A DNA stretch of 50,023 bases from an uncultured Pseudoflavonifractor sp. (GCF_944387805.1 NZ_CALXGI010000015.1:1-50023), one strand, 5' to 3'. Numbered from the stretch's first letter, positions 32,857 to 42,199 are shown. Made by a program: numbers and translations. Notes: a model not told the origin generated them from the letters alone.

Positions 32857-35487
32857 ATGAACGCCAACAAATATACCCAGAAATCCCTGGAGGCCATCCA
32901 GGAGGCCCAGGCCATCGCCACAGAGTACAGCAACCAGCAGATTGAGCAGCCCCACCTGATGCTGGCCCTGCTGCAGACCGAAAACGGCCTGATCCCCCAG
33001 CTGCTGACCAAGATGGGCCTGACCGTCCCCTCCTTTGCCGCAGCTGTAAAGAATGAGGTCCAGAAGCTGCCCCGGGTGTCCGGCTCCGGCCGGGAGCAGG
33101 GCAAGATCTATGTGGCCCAGGATGTGGACAAGGCGCTGAACACCGCCGAGTCGGTGGCCGCCTCCATGAAGGACGAGTACGTCTCCGTGGAGCACCTGCT
33201 GCTGGCCCTGGTGGAGTGCGCCAACAGCAGTCTGAAGCACCTCTTCCAGACCTACCGCATTACCCGGGAGAGCATTCTTCAGGCCCTCTCCTCCATCCGG
33301 GGCAACCAGCGGGTCACCAGCGACAACCCGGAGGAGACCTATGACGCCCTGAAGAAGTACGGCTCCGACCTGGTGGAGCGGGCCCGTCAGAACAAGCTGG
33401 ACCCGGTCATCGGCCGTGACGATGAGATCCGAAACGTAATTCGTATTCTCAGCCGCAAGACCAAGAACAACCCCGTCCTCATCGGCGAACCCGGCGTAGG
33501 CAAGACCGCTATCGCCGAGGGCCTGGCCCAGCGTATCGTCAAGGGCGATGTGCCCGGCTCCCTGAAGGACAAGACCATCTTTGCCCTGGACATGGGCGCC
33601 CTGATTGCCGGCGCCAAGTACAGGGGCGAGTTTGAGGAGCGGCTGAAGGCCGTCCTCAACGAGGTAAAGAAGAGCGAGGGCAAGATCATCCTCTTTATCG
33701 ACGAGCTGCACACCATCGTGGGCGCCGGCAAGACCGAAGGCGCCATGGACGCCGGCAACCTGCTCAAGCCTCTGCTGGCCCGGGGCGAGCTCCACTGCAT
33801 CGGCGCCACCACCCTTAACGAGTACCGCCAGTACATTGAGAAGGACGCCGCCCTGGAGCGCCGGTTCCAGCCCGTTATGGTCAACGAGCCCAGCGTGGAG
33901 GACACCATCGCCATTCTCCGCGGCCTGAAGGAGCGGTACGAGGTGTACCACGGCGTAAAAATCACCGACAGCGCCATCATCGCCGCCGCCACGCTGTCCA
34001 ACCGCTATATCACCGACCGGTTCCTCCCCGACAAGGCCATTGACCTCATTGATGAGGCCTGCGCCATGATCCGCACCGAGATCGACTCCATGCCCACTGA
34101 GCTGGATGTGATCCAGCGGAAGATCATCCAGCACGAGATCGAGGAGGCCGCCCTGAAGAAGGAGACCGACAAGATCTCCCAGGAGCATCTGGCCGAGATC
34201 CAGAAGGAACTCTCCGACATGCGGGAGGAGTTCAAGGCCAAGAAGGCCCAGTGGGAGAATGAGAAAAACGCCATCGGCAAGGTGCAGAAGCTCCGCGAGG
34301 AGCTGGAGCAGGCCAACGCCCAGCTGGAAAAGGCGCAGCGCTCCTACGACCTGAACAAGGCCGCCGAGCTGCAGTACGGCAAGATCCCCGAGCTGCGCAA
34401 GCAGCTGGAGGCTGAGGAGGCTCTGGCCCAGCAGGGCAAAGAGGACTCCCTGCTGCGGGACAAGGTCACCGAGGAGGAGATCGCCCGCATCATTGAGCGC
34501 TGGACCGGCATCCCCGTGGCCAAGCTGATGGAGGGCGAGCGGGAGAAGCTGCTCCACCTGGAGGACATTCTCCACAAGCGGGTTATCGGCCAGGACGAAG
34601 CTGTGCGCCTGGTGTCCGAGGCCATCCTGCGCAGCCGCGCCGGTATCGCCGACCCCAATAAGCCCATCGGCTCCTTCCTGTTCCTGGGCCCCACCGGCGT
34701 GGGCAAGACCGAACTGGCCAAGACCCTGGCAGAGGCTTTGTTCGACAGCGAGAAGAACATGGTGCGTATCGATATGAGCGAGTACATGGAGAAGTTCTCG
34801 GTCTCCCGTCTCATCGGCGCGCCTCCGGGATACGTGGGCTATGAGGAGGGCGGCCAGCTGACTGAAGCCGTCCGCCGCCACCCCTACTCCGTGGTCCTCT
34901 TCGACGAGGTGGAGAAGGCCCATCCCGACGTATTCAACGTGCTCCTTCAGGTGCTGGACGACGGTCGGATCACCGACAGCCAGGGCCGCACCGTGGACTT
35001 CAAGAACACCATCATCATCCTCACCTCCAACCTGGGCAGCCAGTTCCTGCTGGATGGCATTGACGCCAACGGCGAGATCAGCCAGACCGCCCGGGACCAG
35101 GTCAACGACCTGCTCAAACACTCCTTCCGCCCCGAGTTTCTCAACCGGCTGGACGAGATTGTGTTCTACAAGCCCCTGACCAAGGACAACATCACCCACA
35201 TCATCGACCTGCTGGTGGCCGACCTGAACCAGCGCCTGTCCGACAAGCAGCTCACCGTGGAGCTGACCCCGGCTGCCAAGGACTTCGTCATCGACAGCTC
35301 CTACGATCCTGTCTACGGTGCCCGGCCCCTGCGCCGCTTTGTGCAGCACACGGTAGAGACCCTTATCAGCCGCAAGATCATCGCCGATCAGGTCTCCCCG
35401 GGCGACACCATCACCGTGGACTGCCGGAACGGCGAGCTCACGGTGGACGCCCATCAGGTGCTCACCGGCGAGGTTGTAACCGAATAA
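32857..35487 (+). CDS. clpB: ClpB protein disaggregase
   Basis: An 876-aa AAA+ chaperone that pulls proteins out of aggregates with help from DnaK. Two AAA modules are present: Walker [10 protein letters not shown] at about 210 and GPTGVGKTE at about 610. The long helical middle domain between them (about 400-530, rich in Glu/Lys/Gln heptads) is the ClpB M-domain, which separates it from ClpA/C. The N-terminal Clp repeat opens [19 protein letters not shown] 32857 matches family N-termini; a GTG 12 nt upstream is too close to the GAGAGGA site. No CIRCE or CtsR-like site is seen. Ends at a strong terminator. Confidence 0.96.
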   Translation: MNANKYTQKSLEAIQEAQAIATEYSNQQIEQPHLMLALLQTENGLIPQLLTKMGLTVPSFAAAVKNEVQKLPRVSGSGREQGKIYVAQDVDKALNTAESVAASMKDEYVSVEHLLLALVECANSSLKHLFQTYRITRESILQALSSIRGNQRVTSDNPEETYDALKKYGSDLVERARQNKLDPVIGRDDEIRNVIRILSRKTKNNPVLIGEPGVGKTAIAEGLAQRIVKGDVPGSLKDKTIFALDMGALIAGAKYRGEFEERLKAVLNEVKKSEGKIILFIDELHTIVGAGKTEGAMDAGNLLKPLLARGELHCIGATTLNEYRQYIEKDAALERRFQPVMVNEPSVEDTIAILRGLKERYEVYHGVKITDSAIIAAATLSNRYITDRFLPDKAIDLIDEACAMIRTEIDSMPTELDVIQRKIIQHEIEEAALKKETDKISQEHLAEIQKELSDMREEFKAKKAQWENEKNAIGKVQKLREELEQANAQLEKAQRSYDLNKAAELQYGKIPELRKQLEAEEALAQQGKEDSLLRDKVTEEEIARIIERWTGIPVAKLMEGEREKLLHLEDILHKRVIGQDEAVRLVSEAILRSRAGIADPNKPIGSFLFLGPTGVGKTELAKTLAEALFDSEKNMVRIDMSEYMEKFSVSRLIGAPPGYVGYEEGGQLTEAVRRHPYSVVLFDEVEKAHPDVFNVLLQVLDDGRITDSQGRTVDFKNTIIILTSNLGSQFLLDGIDANGEISQTARDQVNDLLKHSFRPEFLNRLDEIVFYKPLTKDNITHIIDLLVADLNQRLSDKQLTVELTPAAKDFVIDSSYDPVYGARPLRRFVQHTVETLISRKIIADQVSPGDTITVDCRNGELTVDAHQVLTGEVVTE

Positions 35488-35496
35488 CACCGCAGT

Positions 35497-35534
35497 ACGG
35501 CGGCAGCGCATGAAATGCGCTGCCGCCGTTTTTT
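35497..35534 (+). terminator. Terminator of clpB
   Basis: ACGGCGGCAGCGCA (35497-35510) and TGCGCTGCCGCCGT (35516-35529) followed by TTTTTT. The tail reaches the stop of the convergent VanZ-RDD gene. Confidence 0.93.
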
Positions 35535-36681
35535 ATGTTCCTGAGGACTGTTCCTTCTCCGGCACTGTGCTTACAAGCCGGGTCCCGGACCAGCGCTCAT
35601 AAAACGCCGGTTCGCCCCCCATCATCTGGGCCAGAGTCAGGAACAAAAACACCACATACCCTACCACGGCAGCGCCGCCCATGACCAGCCCCGCCAGCTC
35701 CGGCATCAGCCCCCAGCCCTCCAGCCGGTCCAGCAGCCACCGGAGCGCTGGGAGGCTCCAGCGAACCGCGGCCAGCAGGAACCCATAGCGGAGGAGGTAC
35801 TGATACCACCTGGGCGGCTGTCCTCCCGCTGTGACCAGTCTCATTCTGGTCAGGCGGTGCCCCACTGTGCTGCCGCCCAGCAGCAGGGGGCAGAGGGCAA
35901 AATAGGCCAGGCAGAGCAGCTCCGCCGCCGGTTCGGGCAGATGGACCTGCCAGCGGAATGCTGTGGACACCAGATTTGCCAGCACCACGGCCACCGCCAG
36001 GACAACGCCGTCATACAGCAGCGCCACCAGCCGCCGCGGAAAGGAGACCCGCCGCCCACGGTCAAAGCTGGCCCGGTCTATCTTCTCCCGGGTGGGCAGG
36101 ATTTTGGCCGCCGCTCCGGCAATCAGGTATCCAATCATGCTGCCGCAGGTGTTGACCATCAGGTCGTCCACATCAAAGATGCGGTAGCTGCCCGGATAGA
36201 TGAAGTAGAGCCCGGTGAGCTGGGTAAGCTCAAAAAACAGGGACAGCAGCGCGGAGAGTACCAGCGTCTTTTTCCAGCCGCAGCGGAAGTAGTAGCGCAG
36301 ATACATGCCAAAGGGCATGGTCATCAGGAGATTGAACGCCGTGGTCAGGAAGGCCCCGCAGGTGAAGAGGGAAACCCAGGTCTCCGGACGGTTCCAGACA
36401 ACGTGGGAGGTGCGGAGGATATCTCCCACAAAAGCAAAGGGGATCAGCTGGGCCTTATGTCCATGGAGTGTGGCCGCCGTCTCGCTGCTGGGCAGGGGCA
36501 GGATCACCAGACAATATACGCACAGGAGATACAGCACAAAGGAGTACACCACCAGGATGCGCATGCTGAGCACGGAGCCGTACTTATGGTAGTTGAACGC
36601 GATGTAGGGGACAGTGAACAGCACCGCCAGAATGGGGAACAGAATGGCCGCCTGCCGGAGCGCTTCCAGATAGCTGCTCAT
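35533..36681 (-). CDS. VanZ-RDD fusion membrane protein
   Basis: A 382-aa integral membrane protein. The first half (about 1-195) is a VanZ domain: YSFVLYLLCVYCLVILPLPS, PFGMYLRYYF and FELTQLTGLYFIYPGSYRIFDVDDLMVNTCGSMIGY, the signature FxEx3L...RxxDxDDxxxNxxG. The second half (about 200-370) is an RDD domain with SFPRRLVALLYDGVV and the GGSTVGHRLTRMRLV block. VanZ proteins are linked to low-level teicoplanin resistance in enterococci; RDD domains appear in Na+/H+ transport or as unknown modules. This combined layout is known but its role is not. AAGG sits 8 nt before ATG 36681. Convergent with clpB. Confidence 0.88.
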   Translation of the reverse strand: MSSYLEALRQAAILFPILAVLFTVPYIAFNYHKYGSVLSMRILVVYSFVLYLLCVYCLVILPLPSSETAATLHGHKAQLIPFAFVGDILRTSHVVWNRPETWVSLFTCGAFLTTAFNLLMTMPFGMYLRYYFRCGWKKTLVLSALLSLFFELTQLTGLYFIYPGSYRIFDVDDLMVNTCGSMIGYLIAGAAAKILPTREKIDRASFDRGRRVSFPRRLVALLYDGVVLAVAVVLANLVSTAFRWQVHLPEPAAELLCLAYFALCPLLLGGSTVGHRLTRMRLVTAGGQPPRWYQYLLRYGFLLAAVRWSLPALRWLLDRLEGWGLMPELAGLVMGGAAVVGYVVFLFLTLAQMMGGEPAFYERWSGTRLVSTVPEKEQSSGT

Positions 36682-36748
36682 GAAACGTACCTTCTCTCTT
36701 CTTTTCTTTGCCTCTCAGCTTAGCAGAAAAAATTCAAGGAATCCTTAA

Positions 36749-37096
36749 GAAAGACATTATTTTTTCAAGATTTTGCGGCGGCTTGTCTCCAAGGGCGCCA
36801 TCCAGTCCTACCAATTGCCCAGCAACCAGAAGGAGATCTATTACCGTTTGACACCCTATGGCCGGGAGATTTTTAAACAGCACCGCCTGCGCCACCAAGA
36901 CTGGGAAGATCGCGACCGGATGTTCTTCCAGAGCCTGAACAGTGATATGCTGGATATGGCGCTGCAGTTTATGAATATCTACAATGGATATCTGGAGATG
37001 AAGGTGGCGGAGCTGTCTGAGCAAAACAGCAGTGTTCCAATCGCTCCGGACGAGCAAGCGCCCTTGGAAGAATCCACGGACAGCGGAGCGGGCTGA
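36749..37096 (+). pseudogene. Truncated MarR-family regulator
   Basis: The frame opens after a TAA at 36746-36748 and encodes the C-terminal half of a MarR-type winged helix: HYFFKILRRLVSKGAI (recognition helix/loop), then SYQLPSNQKEIYYRLTPYGREIF, the conserved wing and linker. The DNA-binding helices that should precede it are missing, and only a TTG without a ribosome site could start it. I read it as the 3' remnant of a broken regulator. The tail (about 85 residues) runs to a stop 1 nt before the racemase ATG, so the original gene was probably in an operon with it. Base composition is less GC-rich than the neighbours. Confidence 0.7.
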
Positions 37097-37097
37097 T

Positions 37098-38246
37098 ATG
37101 CACAAGTCCGGGATGAGTCCGCGCCCGCAGAGCCGCTGCTGGCTGGAAATTGACCTGAATGCCTTGCGCTGGAATTGGGCGCATATCCGTTCCTGCTGCG
37201 CCAAGGACTGCGAGCCTATGGCGGTAGTAAAATGCAACGGGTACGGCCTTGGCGCTGTTCGGATCGCCCAGGAGCTGGAAAAGACGGGTTGTTCCATTTT
37301 TGCTGTCGCCGATTTGGGGGAGGCGCTAGAGCTGCGTCAGGCGGGCATCCGTTCGCCGCTCTTTCTTCTGAGTCCAATCGGGCCGTCTGACGCGGCCATT
37401 GCCGCGGAAGAGAACGTGATTGTCCCGGTTGCCGACGCCACCCATGGGCGCGCGCTGTCAGCGGCGGCCTCCGTCCGCGGCCTTCGCCTGCGGACGCATA
37501 TCAAGCTCGACGTGGGCCTTACCAGGCTGGGGATACCAATCCCCGGCAGAGAGGCAGAGGCTGCAGACGAGGTCCGCAGTATTCTCTCCCTTCCCGGACT
37601 CTCCAACGAGGGTATTTTTACCCATATCTCCGGCATGATGGAGCCGGAGATGGACTATCTGAATATCCGCCAGGCCGAGCTTTTCAGAGGATTCGTCGCG
37701 CGTTTGGGCGAAGCGGGGAGGCACCTGAAAAAGCACTGTGCCAGCAGCCTTCTCTTTCTCCTTCATCCCGAGTACCACATGGACTATGTCAGGCTCACAT
37801 CTGTCCTGCTGGGTATACAAAAAGGCGGCGAATCTCTTTCACTGCGGGGCGTTGCCGCAATGAAAGCACGGCTACTTCAGGTCAAGCACGTTCCCAAGGG
37901 CACGAACATCGGATACTGGATGAGCTACGTCGCGCCCCGCGATATGAAGATAGGCATTGCAGGCGTTGGTTACGGAGACGGTCTGGTCCGCTCTCTCATG
38001 TCAGGCGCGGAAATGAGCGTATGTGGAAAGCGTGTTCCGGTGGTAGGAAAACTCTCTATGACCTTTGCCGCAATTGATATTACATCCGTACCCGAGGCAA
38101 AGGTTGGGGATGTTGTAACAGTTTTTGGCTCTGGGAATGACTGCCCCACCGTTTGGGACTATGCTGATTTGTATGGAGGACACCCCTGCGAAGTACTTAC
38201 CATGCTAAAGGATCGCATTCCTAAGAAATATATCCAACAAGAATAA
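37098..38246 (+). CDS. Alanine racemase-type PLP enzyme
   Basis: A 382-aa fold-type III PLP racemase. The PLP lysine is Lys45 in AVVKCNGYGLGAV (the usual motif is KANAYGHG). The second catalytic base is Tyr292 in GVGYGDGLVR; the RLTSVLLGI block corresponds to the RPGIALYG region, here divergent. It interconverts L- and D-alanine or L-/D-serine; which one cannot be told. The divergence at KCNGYGLG and at the RPG block is compatible with a specialised role, such as the serine racemase part of vancomycin-resistance VanT, but no membrane domain is present. ATG 37098 has GGAG 9 nt ahead. Codon use and GC content (about 45 percent in 38041-38100 by eye) differ from flanking genes. Confidence 0.86.
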   Translation: MHKSGMSPRPQSRCWLEIDLNALRWNWAHIRSCCAKDCEPMAVVKCNGYGLGAVRIAQELEKTGCSIFAVADLGEALELRQAGIRSPLFLLSPIGPSDAAIAAEENVIVPVADATHGRALSAAASVRGLRLRTHIKLDVGLTRLGIPIPGREAEAADEVRSILSLPGLSNEGIFTHISGMMEPEMDYLNIRQAELFRGFVARLGEAGRHLKKHCASSLLFLLHPEYHMDYVRLTSVLLGIQKGGESLSLRGVAAMKARLLQVKHVPKGTNIGYWMSYVAPRDMKIGIAGVGYGDGLVRSLMSGAEMSVCGKRVPVVGKLSMTFAAIDITSVPEAKVGDVVTVFGSGNDCPTVWDYADLYGGHPCEVLTMLKDRIPKKYIQQE

Positions 38247-38422
38247 GCGTTCTTACTGCTCGGTCTCCAGTCGAAAACTACTCAGAGTTTTGACCCTTTT
38301 AACCCCGCAAACCATTGGAAATACAGGAATTCTACCGTTGGTTTACCTCCTCCCACCACAAAGCGGTTGCCAAATTTCCTCCGCTCCGCTATGCTGGAGA
38401 CAGAAAGAAGGAGGTGCCACAT

Positions 38423-39706
38423 ATGGACAGCATTCAAACCGGCAGCTTCATCGCCACCCTCCGCCGGGAAAAAGGCATGACCCAGAAGGAGCTGGCCTCC
38501 CTGCTGGGCGTCAGCGACAAGGCCGTCAGCAAGTGGGAACGTGGCGAGAGTTACCCCGAGGTCACCCTGTTTCCCGCCCTAGGCGCCATTCTGGGCGTCA
38601 CCGCCGACGAGCTGATGGCGGGCGAGCGGAAGCCCCAGCCCCCCGCAGGCTCCCCTGAACCCGTCCGTGCCCCGGAGCAATCCCTCTATCCCCTCCTGAT
38701 GGACAACGTCCGGGAGAAGGCCGCCCGCAGCGCCCTGCTGGCCTGGCTGCTGGCCGTGCTGGCCTTTGTGGTCAAATACGCCTTCTCCGGCAACAGCCTC
38801 AGCGAGGGCGTCCTCTTCCCCTGGCTGGCTCCCGGGGCCGCTGCCCTGCTGGGCATCGCAGGGGCGGTGCTCCTGTTTCTGGCCTCCGGGCAGTTCTCCG
38901 CCTCCCGGCGGCAGTACCGCGCCATGTCCGGCCTCACCGACAGCCGCACCCTCTCCCCCTATGTTCTGCTCTTCGCCCTCACCGCGCTGTTCCTGCTGTC
39001 CAGCCTGACCCTGGACGCCATGGTTGGCAGCAGTGTGCTCAACGCCAAGGGTGAAAACCTGTTTGTCCTCAAATCCAGCACCATCAACCTCTCCATTGTG
39101 GCCGCCTGCGTGCTGGCTGCCGCCAACCTGGCCATCCGCCGGTGGGGCGACCGGCGGCCCGACCGGCCGGACCGGCTGGAAATGGCCGTCACCCTGCTCA
39201 CCGCCGCTGCGACCGTGGCCGCCGCCCTCCTGCTGATCCGTTTCCTGTGGGACGCGGTGGAGCAGGGGCTGTACCAGCGGCCTCCCCTGCCCGACCTGGG
39301 GGAGGACAGCAGCCTGCTCCTCGGCTATGACTACCTCAACTACCTGGTGTCTGGCCTCCAGTACGGCCTGCCCGGCGTGGCCCCCGCGCTCTTCGGCGGC
39401 ATCGGGGTCTGCGCCCTGCTCAACCTGTTCTGGATGGTCCGCCGCCGGGACCTGCGCAGCGTGGTGTGCGGTCTGGCCAATCTGGCCATCCCCGGCCTGG
39501 TGCTGGGCTGCTTTGACTTCTGGTTTAGGCTAGCTCCCTTTTATGGAACACTTCAGGTAAACGGTCCGCCTGACGCCACCAACGCCGCCAACTTTTTCTT
39601 TGTGGTGGTGATCGGCCTGTTCGATCTGCTCCTGGCCGCCGCCCTCACCCTCCGTCACCTGGCCGGCGCGGCGGTGCCGGTCCAGCACGCAAACATAGAC
39701 ACCTAA
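38423..39706 (+). CDS. XRE-type HTH protein fused to a multi-pass membrane domain
   Basis: A 427-aa protein with an N-terminal helix-turn-helix (about 8-66: KGMTQKELASLLGVSDKAVSKWERGE) and a proline-rich linker (68-90), then seven to eight hydrophobic segments. The first is near 105-123, and later pairs are separated by short charged loops. It looks like a regulator tethered in the membrane and sensing a membrane signal, a layout common in Firmicutes but poorly studied. GGAGG at 38410-38414 sets ATG 38423. The preceding 176 bp (38247-38422) contain only a weak hairpin (AAAACT/AGTTTT near 38274-38291). A hairpin follows, then the trpB2 promoter. Confidence 0.84.
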   Translation: MDSIQTGSFIATLRREKGMTQKELASLLGVSDKAVSKWERGESYPEVTLFPALGAILGVTADELMAGERKPQPPAGSPEPVRAPEQSLYPLLMDNVREKAARSALLAWLLAVLAFVVKYAFSGNSLSEGVLFPWLAPGAAALLGIAGAVLLFLASGQFSASRRQYRAMSGLTDSRTLSPYVLLFALTALFLLSSLTLDAMVGSSVLNAKGENLFVLKSSTINLSIVAACVLAAANLAIRRWGDRRPDRPDRLEMAVTLLTAAATVAAALLLIRFLWDAVEQGLYQRPPLPDLGEDSSLLLGYDYLNYLVSGLQYGLPGVAPALFGGIGVCALLNLFWMVRRRDLRSVVCGLANLAIPGLVLGCFDFWFRLAPFYGTLQVNGPPDATNAANFFFVVVIGLFDLLLAAALTLRHLAGAAVPVQHANIDT

Positions 39707-39718
39707 TCGCTCCCATTT

Positions 39719-39747
39719 GGGCGGGCGGAAAATATTTCCGCCCGCCC
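39719..39747 (+). terminator. Hairpin after the XRE-membrane gene
   Basis: GGGCGGGCGGAAA pairs with TTTCCGCCCGCCC across a short spacer, 12 nt after the stop. No U run follows, so it may be a weak terminator. Confidence 0.6.
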
Positions 39748-39759
39748 TGAAATTTATGC

Positions 39760-39789
39760 TTGACATTTGTCTGATTTTATGCTTATAAT
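39760..39789 (+). promoter_or_regulatory. Promoter of the trpB2 leader
   Basis: Perfect TTGACA (39760-39765) and TATAAT (39784-39789) separated by 18 bp. The transcript starts near 39796, at the head of the T-box. Confidence 0.88.
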
Positions 39790-39796
39790 TTAGCAA

Positions 39797-40094
39797 GTCA
39801 AATTGATAAACCGATGACGAAGAGGAGTAGCCCGGAGGGAAAGCCTCCCAGAGAGCTGCGGATGGTGGGATCGCGGCAGGTGGACGCCGGGTGAATGGAC
39901 TTCCGAGGGCACAGCGAACAGGCCGCGGCCTCAGTAGCGCGACGGGGACTCCGCCCGTTATCAGGGGAGCCTGCGTTTTTGGACGTGGGAAAGTGAGCGG
40001 GCATACGGCGCGCCGTATGTCAATCCGGGTGGTACCGCAGAGGTCTTCGGCCTTTGTCCCAGAGAACAGAAGTTCTGGGACGAGGGTCTTTTTT
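39797..40094 (+). promoter_or_regulatory. T-box riboswitch (UGG-type) of trpB2
   Basis: Leader with a GAGGAGTAG Stem I start (39821 area), specifier region GTGAATGGACT with TGG at 39896-39898, T-box bulge GGGTGGTACCGCAG (40027-40040) and a terminator hairpin (40056-40081) followed by TTTTTT (40089-40094). The specifier region matches the ABC importer T-box at 6000-6010 base for base. This supports tRNA-Trp control of both. Confidence 0.93.
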
Positions 40095-40148
40095 GTTGCC
40101 TTCTTCCAGAACAGCCCCAGCGAAAAACACTGAGAAGGAGCGATTACC

Positions 40149-41531
40149 ATGACAAAGATTCCTCACCGCCTGTATCTCACCGAAGACCAGATGCCCCGCC
40201 AGTGGTATAATCTTCGGGCCGACATGAAGGAACAGCCCGATCCCCTTCTGAACCCGGGCACCCTGGAGCCTCTCAGAACCGAGGAGCTATACCCTATCTT
40301 CTGCGAGGCCCTGGCCAGGCAGGAGATGGACGGCCAGACCCGCTTTTTTGACATCCCGGAACCGGTCCGGGAGGTCTACAAGATGTACCGCCCCTCTCCC
40401 CTCATCCGTGCCTACAACCTGGAGAAGGCCCTGGGCACCCCGGCCAAAATCTACTACAAGTTTGAGGGCAACAATACCTCCGGCTCTCACAAGCTCAACT
40501 CCGCCGTGGCCCAGGCCTACTACGCCAAGGAACAGGGCATCACCCGACTCACCACCGAGACCGGCGCCGGCCAGTGGGGGACCGCGCTGGCCGAGGCGTG
40601 CAGTTACTTCGGCATTGATCTGGACGTATTCATGGTCAAGTGCTCCTACGAGCAGAAGCCCTTCCGCAAAGCGGTGATGGGGGTCTTTGACGCCAGGGTA
40701 ACTCCCTCCCCCTCTATGACCACCGAGGCGGGCCGGAAAATTCTGTCCGAGAACCCGGACACCACCGGCAGCCTGGGCTGCGCCATCTCCGAGGCGGTGG
40801 AGTCCGCCGTCTCCACGCCCAACTCCCGGTATGTGCTGGGCAGCGTGCTCAACCAGGTGCTTCTCCATCAGTCCATTATCGGCCTGGAGAGCGCCCTGGC
40901 CATGGAGCAGCTGGGCGAGTACCCCGACGTGGTGGTGGGCTGCGCCGGCGGCGGCTCCAATCTGGGCGGTCTCATCGCCCCCTTCATGCGGGATAAGCTG
41001 ACCGGCATAAGAAACCCCCGCATTGTGGCCGTGGAGCCCGCCTCCTGCCCCTCCTTTACCCGCGGCAAATACGCCTATGATTTCTGTGACACCGGAAAGG
41101 TCACTCCAATGGCCCGGATGTACACCCTGGGCAGCGGCTTCATCCCCTCCGCCAACCACGCCGGCGGCCTGCGCTACCATGGCATGAGCCCCATTCTGTC
41201 CAAGCTCTACCACGACGGATATATGGAGGCGGTAAGCTACAAACAGACCGAAGTCTTTGAGGCCGCCGTCCGCTTCGCCAAGCTGGAGACCATTCTCCCT
41301 GCCCCCGAGTCGGCTCACGCCATCAAGGGTGCCATGGATGTGGCCTTGCAGTGCAAAGAGACCGGCGAGGAAAAGACCATTCTCTTCGGTCTGACCGGAA
41401 CGGGCTACTTTGACATGACCGCCTACGAGTCCTACCTCAACGGCTCCATGAATGACCACGTGCCCACAGACGAGGAGCTCCAGAAAGGTTTCGACTCCCT
41501 GCCCGACATCCCCCAGAACAAGAACATCTGA
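40149..41531 (+). CDS. trpB: Tryptophan synthase beta chain, TrpB2 type
   Basis: A 460-aa PLP enzyme that joins indole and serine to make tryptophan. PLP Lys115 is in NNTSGSHKLNSA; ETGAGQWGTAL and GCAGGGSNLGGL (glycine-rich phosphate loop) are intact. Length and motifs match the TrpB2 branch, which often works without TrpA, and no trpA is in the window. The protein may therefore salvage free indole, or pair with a trpA elsewhere; that is inference. The tRNA-Trp-type T-box upstream explains its control. ATG 40149 has GAAGGAG at 40134-40140. It stands alone between the XRE-membrane gene and the Nudix gene. Confidence 0.94.
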   Translation: MTKIPHRLYLTEDQMPRQWYNLRADMKEQPDPLLNPGTLEPLRTEELYPIFCEALARQEMDGQTRFFDIPEPVREVYKMYRPSPLIRAYNLEKALGTPAKIYYKFEGNNTSGSHKLNSAVAQAYYAKEQGITRLTTETGAGQWGTALAEACSYFGIDLDVFMVKCSYEQKPFRKAVMGVFDARVTPSPSMTTEAGRKILSENPDTTGSLGCAISEAVESAVSTPNSRYVLGSVLNQVLLHQSIIGLESALAMEQLGEYPDVVVGCAGGGSNLGGLIAPFMRDKLTGIRNPRIVAVEPASCPSFTRGKYAYDFCDTGKVTPMARMYTLGSGFIPSANHAGGLRYHGMSPILSKLYHDGYMEAVSYKQTEVFEAAVRFAKLETILPAPESAHAIKGAMDVALQCKETGEEKTILFGLTGTGYFDMTAYESYLNGSMNDHVPTDEELQKGFDSLPDIPQNKNI

Positions 41532-41535
41532 GCAC

Positions 41536-41578
41536 AGAAAATCCCCTGGGCCGCGCTGCGGCCCAGGGGATTTTCTGC
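41536..41578. terminator. Bidirectional terminator between trpB2 and the Nudix gene
   Basis: CAGAAAATCCCCTGGGCC pairs with its complement ending ATTTTCTG across GCGCTGC. A and T runs on both sides serve trpB2 (+) and the convergent Nudix gene (-). Confidence 0.92.
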
Positions 41579-41584
41579 ATCATA

Positions 41585-42199
41585 TCAGTCAAATTCCGTC
41601 TGCCAGTACTCGTCCGCGGCAGCCCGGTAGCACAGGGCAATCTGCTCCGCCGTGGTCTTGTCCTCACACAGAGGCGGCAGGCTGTCCTGGTCAAACCAGC
41701 CGCTGGCCACAGTCTCCAGATTGTCCCGGAACTCGCCGCCTACCAGCTGGCAGAGCACAAACACCTTGCAGATACCGTTGAGGAAGGCAGGGGTATTGTG
41801 CCGGTTCCGGTCCTGGAGCGCGATGATCCGCTCCGCCATGACGGTCAGCCCGGCTTCCTCCCGGACCTCCTTCTCCGTGTTGTCCCGAATGCTCTGGTCC
41901 ACATCCACCCATCCGCCGGGCAGGGACCACAGGCCGTTGTTCTCCTGCACCAGGAGGATCTTCTCCCCCTGGAATACCGCCGCCCGAGTCTCCAGCTTTG
42001 GGGTCTGGTAGCCTGTCTCACAGCAGAACAGCTCTGTTACTTTGCTCAGCGGAATATCGGCCTGATAGCTCACTATCTCGGCGGCAATATCGCGAATACG
42101 CTGAAACCGCTCCAAATCGTAGGGGTCCTTGGAATAAGCCAGGCCAGCCTGAGCCAGGAACTGCAGTTCACGGGCCCAGTCGATCCAGGGTTCGCGCAT
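41585..42199 (-). CDS. Nudix hydrolase with an N-terminal extension
   Basis: A 203-aa protein. An N-terminal alpha-helical extension of about 65 residues (Nudix_N-like: WARELQFLAQAGLAYSKDPYDLERF) precedes the Nudix fold. The Nudix box runs from Gly96 to Leu118 (GGWVDVDQSIRDNTEKEVREEAGL). The catalytic Glu111, Glu114 and Glu115 are present, but the first Glu and the Arg of GX5EX7REUXEEXGU are Gln102 and Lys110. Relatives include ADP-ribose and NADH pyrophosphatase-like enzymes; the substrate is not known. ATG 42199 has GGGGG in front; a start 33 nt earlier is not needed. Confidence 0.87.
   Translation of the reverse strand: MREPWIDWARELQFLAQAGLAYSKDPYDLERFQRIRDIAAEIVSYQADIPLSKVTELFCCETGYQTPKLETRAAVFQGEKILLVQENNGLWSLPGGWVDVDQSIRDNTEKEVREEAGLTVMAERIIALQDRNRHNTPAFLNGICKVFVLCQLVGGEFRDNLETVASGWFDQDSLPPLCEDKTTAEQIALCYRAAADEYWQTEFD

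Noticed and set aside
37032..37097. Upstream start for the alanine racemase homologue
   Set aside because: The extra 22 residues overlap the MarR remnant in another frame and have no family similarity; ATG 37098 fits the domain start.
39719..39747. Hairpin as a riboswitch for the XRE-membrane gene
   Set aside because: It lies after the stop codon and simply precedes the trpB2 promoter; no aptamer-like sequence.
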